10,439 bases of DNA from an uncultured bacterium (GTDB taxonomy: Bacteria; Cyanobacteriota; Vampirovibrionia; Gastranaerophilales; Gastranaerophilaceae), in contig CAPQCU010000035.1 of assembly GCA_948684385.1 (NCBI GenBank), positions 1-10,439 on the forward strand. Reading direction: 5' to 3'. The position numbers and the translations under genes were made by a program. Below the pieces are notes generated by a model. That model worked only from the letters and a program-made list of their open reading frames with translations. It was not told where the DNA came from and ran no database searches. This document shows, in pieces, positions 6,984 to 10,439 of the stretch (positions within the stretch are counted from its first letter, which is position 1; each line of letters starts with the position of its first letter).

Positions 6984-8225
6984 ATGGATAATAATATTAT
7001 TAAGCAAGCAGAAATCGATTTAAGAGAACAATTTGAAATTATAGAAGATATTAGAGATTATAATCAGGAAAAAGTTCTTGATGCGTTTATAGATAACAAA
7101 GTTGCACCCGAACATTTTTATACTGTTTCTGGTTACGGGCATGATGATTTAGGGCGAGAAGTTTTGGATAAGGTTTTTGCGCAAGTTTTTAAAGCCGAAA
7201 AAGCGCTTGTCAGAATCCATTTTGCTTCAGGTACTCATACATTGGCTTGTGCATTATTTGGGAACTTAAAATACGGAGATAAGTTATTATCTGTTGCAGG
7301 AACTCCGTATGATACAATGCAGGAAGTTATCGGAACAATGGGGGATGATGAAACAAAGAGAGCCTCTTTAATCGGTAACGGCGTTTTATATGATGAAGTT
7401 CCATTAATAGATAACACTGATATTGATTTTGAACGATTGGAGCAAATGGTTGATGAAACCGTAACAATGGTTTTGATTCAGCGTTCAAAAGGGTATTCAA
7501 CCCGTAAGTCTTTAACAATTGATACTATTGAAAAAATTTGTAAGATTGTTAAATCTAAGAATCCGAATTGCATTTGTTTTGTAGATAATTGTTACGGGGA
7601 ATTTGTTGATAAGAAAGAACCGTTAGAAGTCGGAGCAGACTTAATGGCTGGTTCATTAATTAAAAATGCTGGCGGAGGTATTGTTGAAGCCGGCGGATAT
7701 ATTGCGGGTAAAGAATTATATGTTGAGCGTTCTGCAATCAGATTAACCGCTCCGGGTATCGGCTCAGAAGGCGGAGCAATGTTTAATCAGCACAGATTAA
7801 TGTTTCAAGGTTTGTTTATGGCGCCGTCTGTTGTTTGTGATGCAGTTAAGGGGGCAGTACTTGCTTCTAAGATTTTTGATGAAATCGGATATGATTCTTC
7901 TCCTAAATATAACGAAAAAAGAACCGATATAATTCAAAACATTACATTTGGGGCTCCGGAACCGTTAGAAGAGTTTTGCAGAACAATTCAATCATTATCA
8001 CCTGTTAACGGATATGTAACTCCGATACCTGAATACATCCCCGGGTATGAAGATAAAGTAATTATGGCAGGCGGAACTTTTATTGAAGGCTCTACGATAG
8101 AATTATCAGCAGACGGCCCGATGAGAGCGCCGTATGTAGCCTATATGCAGGGCGGTTTGAATTATGCTCATGTAAAAATTGCTTTGAAAAAATTCTTAGA
8201 AAAGATTTCAAATCAGAATATTTAA
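6984..8225 (+). CDS. Methionine gamma-lyase/aluminium-resistance family PLP enzyme
   Basis: This is a 413-residue cytoplasmic enzyme of PLP fold type I, the family often annotated as aluminium resistance protein or methionine gamma-lyase family protein. Expected chemistry is PLP-dependent elimination on a sulphur amino acid, but the true substrate of this branch is not established from sequence. The PLP-phosphate loop is near ASGTHTLACAL (81-91). The ring-nitrogen aspartate is Asp201 in FVDNCYGEF. The Schiff-base lysine is Lys227 in AGSLIKNAGGGI, followed by a glycine-rich segment (228-240). A GYGHDDLGRE segment (50-59) and APGIGSEGG (256-264) are typical of the family. The length is normal and both ends are complete. 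AAGGA (6971-6975) lies 8 bases before the ATG, supporting this start. There is no terminator before the next gene, 101 bases on, so some read-through is possible although that gene has its own promoter. Confidence 0.92.
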   Translation: MDNNIIKQAEIDLREQFEIIEDIRDYNQEKVLDAFIDNKVAPEHFYTVSGYGHDDLGREVLDKVFAQVFKAEKALVRIHFASGTHTLACALFGNLKYGDKLLSVAGTPYDTMQEVIGTMGDDETKRASLIGNGVLYDEVPLIDNTDIDFERLEQMVDETVTMVLIQRSKGYSTRKSLTIDTIEKICKIVKSKNPNCICFVDNCYGEFVDKKEPLEVGADLMAGSLIKNAGGGIVEAGGYIAGKELYVERSAIRLTAPGIGSEGGAMFNQHRLMFQGLFMAPSVVCDAVKGAVLASKIFDEIGYDSSPKYNEKRTDIIQNITFGAPEPLEEFCRTIQSLSPVNGYVTPIPEYIPGYEDKVIMAGGTFIEGSTIELSADGPMRAPYVAYMQGGLNYAHVKIALKKFLEKISNQNI

Positions 8226-8229
8226 TCTG

Positions 8230-8258
8230 TTGTCAATTATAAAATTATATGTTAAAAT
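8230..8258 (+). promoter_or_regulatory. Near-consensus promoter of the phosphorylase-like gene
   Basis: TTGTCA (8230-8235, 5 of 6) and TAAAAT (8253-8258, 5 of 6) are separated by exactly 17 bases, starting 5 bases after the lyase stop. Transcription should start near 8265, giving a leader of about 62 bases. A small inverted repeat CACAA/TTGTG (8266-8277) lies at the predicted start point and could be an operator, but is short enough to be chance. Confidence 0.75.
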
Positions 8259-8326
8259 GTAGAAGCACAAGTTTGTGTACATGAAAAATTTAGTAAATAA
8301 AAGTTATAAGAGAAGAGAGGTTAGTT

Positions 8327-10021
8327 ATGGCATTACCAAATGTAGCGTATTTTTCGATGGAAATAGCTATGGATCAATCTTTGAGCACTTATTCCGGAGG
8401 TTTAGGATTCCTTGCCGGTTCACACATGTTATCAGCAGGATATCTGCAAATGCCTATGGTAGGTGTTACAATGTTATGGTCTTACGGTTATTATGACCAA
8501 CGAATTGATCATACAGGCAATGTTGAAGTTGCATATATCAGAAAATATTATGATTTCTTAACAGATACAGATGTTCAAACAGAAGTAGATATTTTCGGAG
8601 AAAGAGTTAAAGTAAAAGCATATTTAGTACGTCCTGAATTGTTCGGAACATGCCCTGTTTACTTATTAACAACAGATATTGAAGGAAACAGTGATTGGGC
8701 AAGAAGCATTTCACACAGATTATATGACGGTAATGAAAAAATAAGAATTGCTCAAGAAACAGTTTTGGGTGTTGCTGGTGTAAGAATCTTACAACAAGCA
8801 GGTTACAATTTTGATGTAATTCACATGAACGAAGGTCATGCTCTTCCGGCAGCCTTTGAATTATTAAGACAATATAATGGTGATTTAAACGAAGTAAAAC
8901 GCCGTACAGTATTTACAACCCACACTCCTGTTGCCGCAGGTAATGAAGTTCACTGGGTAGATACATTACTTGAAGGCGGATTCTTTGCAGGAGCTTCACG
9001 TGAAACTGCTGTTAACTTAGGTGGCGAAAACTTCTCACTAACAGTTGCGGCATTAAGAATGTCAAGAATTGCAAACGCGGTATCTCAGTTACACGGCTTA
9101 GTTGCTAACAAAATGTGGGAATGGGTAGAAGGCAGATGCCCTATTCGTGCAATTACTAATGCTGTTAATCTTGAATACTGGCAAGATGAGAGAATTGCTG
9201 CTGTTAAAAACAATCCTCAAGGCTTGTTAGATGTTAAACGAGAAATGAAAGCCGAATTGTTTAAATATATAGCCAATGTTGCAGGTAAGAGATTTGATCC
9301 TGACGTTTTAACTATTACTTGGGCAAGAAGATTTGCAGACTACAAACGTGCATGGTTAATCCTTATGGATAAAGACAGAATCGGCAAACTTTTAGATGAA
9401 AATAAAGTTCAAATTATCTTTGCAGGTAAATTCCACCCGGATGATGTTATGGGCAAAGAAATGTTTAATAAATTATTAAATCGTTCTCACTCATTGAAAA
9501 ATGTAGTAGTTCTTCCTGGTTATGAGCTTCAATTGTCAGGCATGCTAAAACGCGGTTCTGATATTTGGCTAAACACTCCGTTAAGACCGTTTGAAGCTTC
9601 AGGTACATCAGGTATGTCAGCTAATATGAACGGAACATTACACTTGTCAATTTTTGACGGATGGACTGTAGAAGGTACATTTAGCGGAATCAACGGTTAC
9701 GCAATAGAATATCCTGAAATTGATGACGAAATGTCATGGGAAGAAAGACACTGGAAAGATCATAAGTGCTTGATGAATATTATTGAAGAACAAATTATTC
9801 CAACATACTATGAAAACAAAATGGAATGGGCAAGATTAATGCGTCAAGCGATTAGAACATCTGAAGGTTATTTCAATTCTGACAGAATGGTAATTGAGTA
9901 TTACAACAGATTGTATAAACCAATTGCTCATGACGGTGATTGTTCAGGAGAAGAAAAACAAGAAATGAAAATAACAGAAGCTCCAACATTTGATGCATGG
10001 ACATTCTCAAATATAAAATAG
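8327..10021 (+). CDS. glgP-like: Short GT35 alpha-glucan phosphorylase-like protein lacking the PLP lysine
   Basis: This is a 564-residue GT-B fold protein of family GT35, of the short type (classical glycogen phosphorylases exceed 750 residues). It is cytoplasmic and expected to act on glycogen-like alpha-1,4-glucans. The N-terminal lobe carries SGGLGFLAGSH (23-33), MNEGHALPA (167-175) and THTP (198-201). The C-terminal lobe carries ARRFADYKR (333-341; Arg335 and Lys340 match the phosphate-contacting Arg and Lys of phosphorylases) and EASGTSGM (423-430). The next residue, where phosphorylases have the lysine that binds PLP, is Ser431 (codon TCA, 9617-9619). The family also usually has Asp in the AGDH segment, and here it is Ser32. 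The protein is otherwise well preserved, so it looks functional rather than decayed, perhaps with altered chemistry. A charged tail (535-564) is added. GAGAGG (8315-8320) lies 6 bases before the ATG. It has its own strong promoter and terminator. Confidence 0.9.
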   Translation: MALPNVAYFSMEIAMDQSLSTYSGGLGFLAGSHMLSAGYLQMPMVGVTMLWSYGYYDQRIDHTGNVEVAYIRKYYDFLTDTDVQTEVDIFGERVKVKAYLVRPELFGTCPVYLLTTDIEGNSDWARSISHRLYDGNEKIRIAQETVLGVAGVRILQQAGYNFDVIHMNEGHALPAAFELLRQYNGDLNEVKRRTVFTTHTPVAAGNEVHWVDTLLEGGFFAGASRETAVNLGGENFSLTVAALRMSRIANAVSQLHGLVANKMWEWVEGRCPIRAITNAVNLEYWQDERIAAVKNNPQGLLDVKREMKAELFKYIANVAGKRFDPDVLTITWARRFADYKRAWLILMDKDRIGKLLDENKVQIIFAGKFHPDDVMGKEMFNKLLNRSHSLKNVVVLPGYELQLSGMLKRGSDIWLNTPLRPFEASGTSGMSANMNGTLHLSIFDGWTVEGTFSGINGYAIEYPEIDDEMSWEERHWKDHKCLMNIIEEQIIPTYYENKMEWARLMRQAIRTSEGYFNSDRMVIEYYNRLYKPIAHDGDCSGEEKQEMKITEAPTFDAWTFSNIK

Positions 10022-10038
10022 TAAATTTTACGTAATAA

Positions 10039-10070
10039 AAAGGACAGGCTTTATGGCCTGTTCTTTTTTT
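10039..10070 (+). terminator. Rho-independent terminator after the phosphorylase-like gene
   Basis: A stem AAGGACAGGC (near 10040-10049) pairs with GCCTGTTCTT (10056-10065) through one G-U wobble around a 6-base loop, and runs into seven T residues ending at 10070. It begins 18 bases after the stop codon at 10021 and separates that gene from the RNA unit that follows. Confidence 0.88.
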
Positions 10071-10141
10071 GCTTAAATAGTCTTGTGTAATCAGCGATTC
10101 GGGCATTTGTAACAAAATGTGAAGAAAATAAAATAAAACAC

Positions 10142-10170
10142 TTGAAATCTAATTTTTTTAGAGTTAATAT
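10142..10170 (+). promoter_or_regulatory. Promoter of the right-edge structured RNA
   Basis: TTGAAA (10142-10147, 5 of 6) and TAATAT (10165-10170, retaining the key T1, A2 and T6) are spaced by exactly 17 bases with a T-rich spacer. The region between the previous terminator and this promoter (10071-10141) holds nothing else that I can see. The predicted start, near 10177, falls right at the base of a nested hairpin. Confidence 0.65.
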
Positions 10171-10176
10171 AGTGGA

Positions 10177-10439
10177 TGTGCAGGGCGCACGAAAGAGTGA
10201 AAGCCCAAAGCACTTTAATTAAAACCAGATACTTAGAATTTTATCTAAAAACGAAAGTTTTATTAAAGGATTAAAAAGTTATCTACAAAAGAATATAAAT
10301 AGTGTGAGTAGGTTAACTGGGGATATTCCCCTAACTCTGATAGATAGTACCGATAGGGGTTATCGTTGGAGATATAAGATAGTCGAACATTGAAAACAGA
10401 ATAGCTGAAACTAGAAAAGTTGTGACAAACAACGAAACT
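10177..10439 (+). ncRNA. Unidentified structured RNA or rRNA-operon leader (runs off the window)
   Basis: No convincing reading frame is present, but hairpins are dense. From the predicted transcription start there is a nested stem: GTGC/GCAC (10178-10181, 10210-10213), GGGC/GCCC (10183-10186, 10203-10206) and CAC/GTG (10188-10190, 10197-10199), separated by A-rich internal loops. Next come AGATA/TATCT (10227-10246), AAAAC-GAAA-GTTTT with a GNRA tetraloop (10248-10261), GTTA+GGGGA/TCCCC+TAAC (10312-10335), CGATA/TATCG (10351-10365) and GTTGT/ACAAC (10419-10433). GAACATTGAAAACAGAATAG (10385-10404) resembles the TTGAAAACTGAATA segment common in rRNA leaders and spacers of Firmicutes-like bacteria, favouring a pre-16S or pre-23S leader. 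A group II intron 5' part or another large ncRNA cannot be excluded. It is incomplete at the right edge. Confidence 0.5.

Noticed and set aside
10174..10439. Definite group II intron 5' end
   Set aside because: The hairpins and GNRA loop are compatible, but no GUGYG start is present where expected, and neither domain V nor a reverse transcriptase is in the window.
1..10439. CRISPR arrays, tRNAs, insertion sequences
   Set aside because: No regularly spaced direct repeats, tRNA cloverleaf or transposase was seen on either strand by eye.

Overview
The window is AT-rich bacterial DNA with standard codons, tight Shine-Dalgarno spacing and sigma70-type promoters. I could not assign the organism from sequence alone. 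The AT-rich composition, the gene types and the unfamiliar 485-residue protein would suit a host-associated, fermentative bacterium, for example gut Gastranaerophilales/Melainabacteria or a Firmicutes-like lineage. This is an impression only.

Layout: an incoming gene ends at a rho-independent terminator (29-58). A consensus promoter (121-149) then drives a two-gene operon: a SWIM zinc-finger SNF2/Swi2 ATPase (234-3419) and, 15 bases later, a two-helix membrane protein of the DUF3137 type (3435-4364). A 230-base gap follows, holding a weak hairpin and a curious out-of-frame coding-like stretch. Next is a 485-residue protein that I do not recognise (4595-6052). It converges on a secreted von Willebrand factor A protein on the minus strand (6092-6823), and the two share a strong terminator.

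The divergent gap 6824-6983 is rich in structure. A 10-bp inverted repeat sits directly against the VWA start codon. Beside it is a GC-rich palindromic element resembling dispersed REP-type repeats. Then comes a probable promoter for a PLP-dependent methionine gamma-lyase/aluminium-resistance family enzyme (6984-8225). A near-consensus promoter (8230-8258) precedes a short GT35 alpha-glucan phosphorylase-like protein (8327-10021), which ends at a strong terminator.

The last 370 bases contain no convincing ORF. A promoter with exact 17-base spacing (10142-10170) leads into a hairpin-rich RNA that runs off the window. It is either the leader of an rRNA operon or another large structured RNA.

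The genes do not form one evident pathway; they read as several independent transcription units. The two most notable observations are that the phosphorylase-like protein has Ser where the family has its PLP-anchoring Lys, and the unidentified structured RNA at the right edge.
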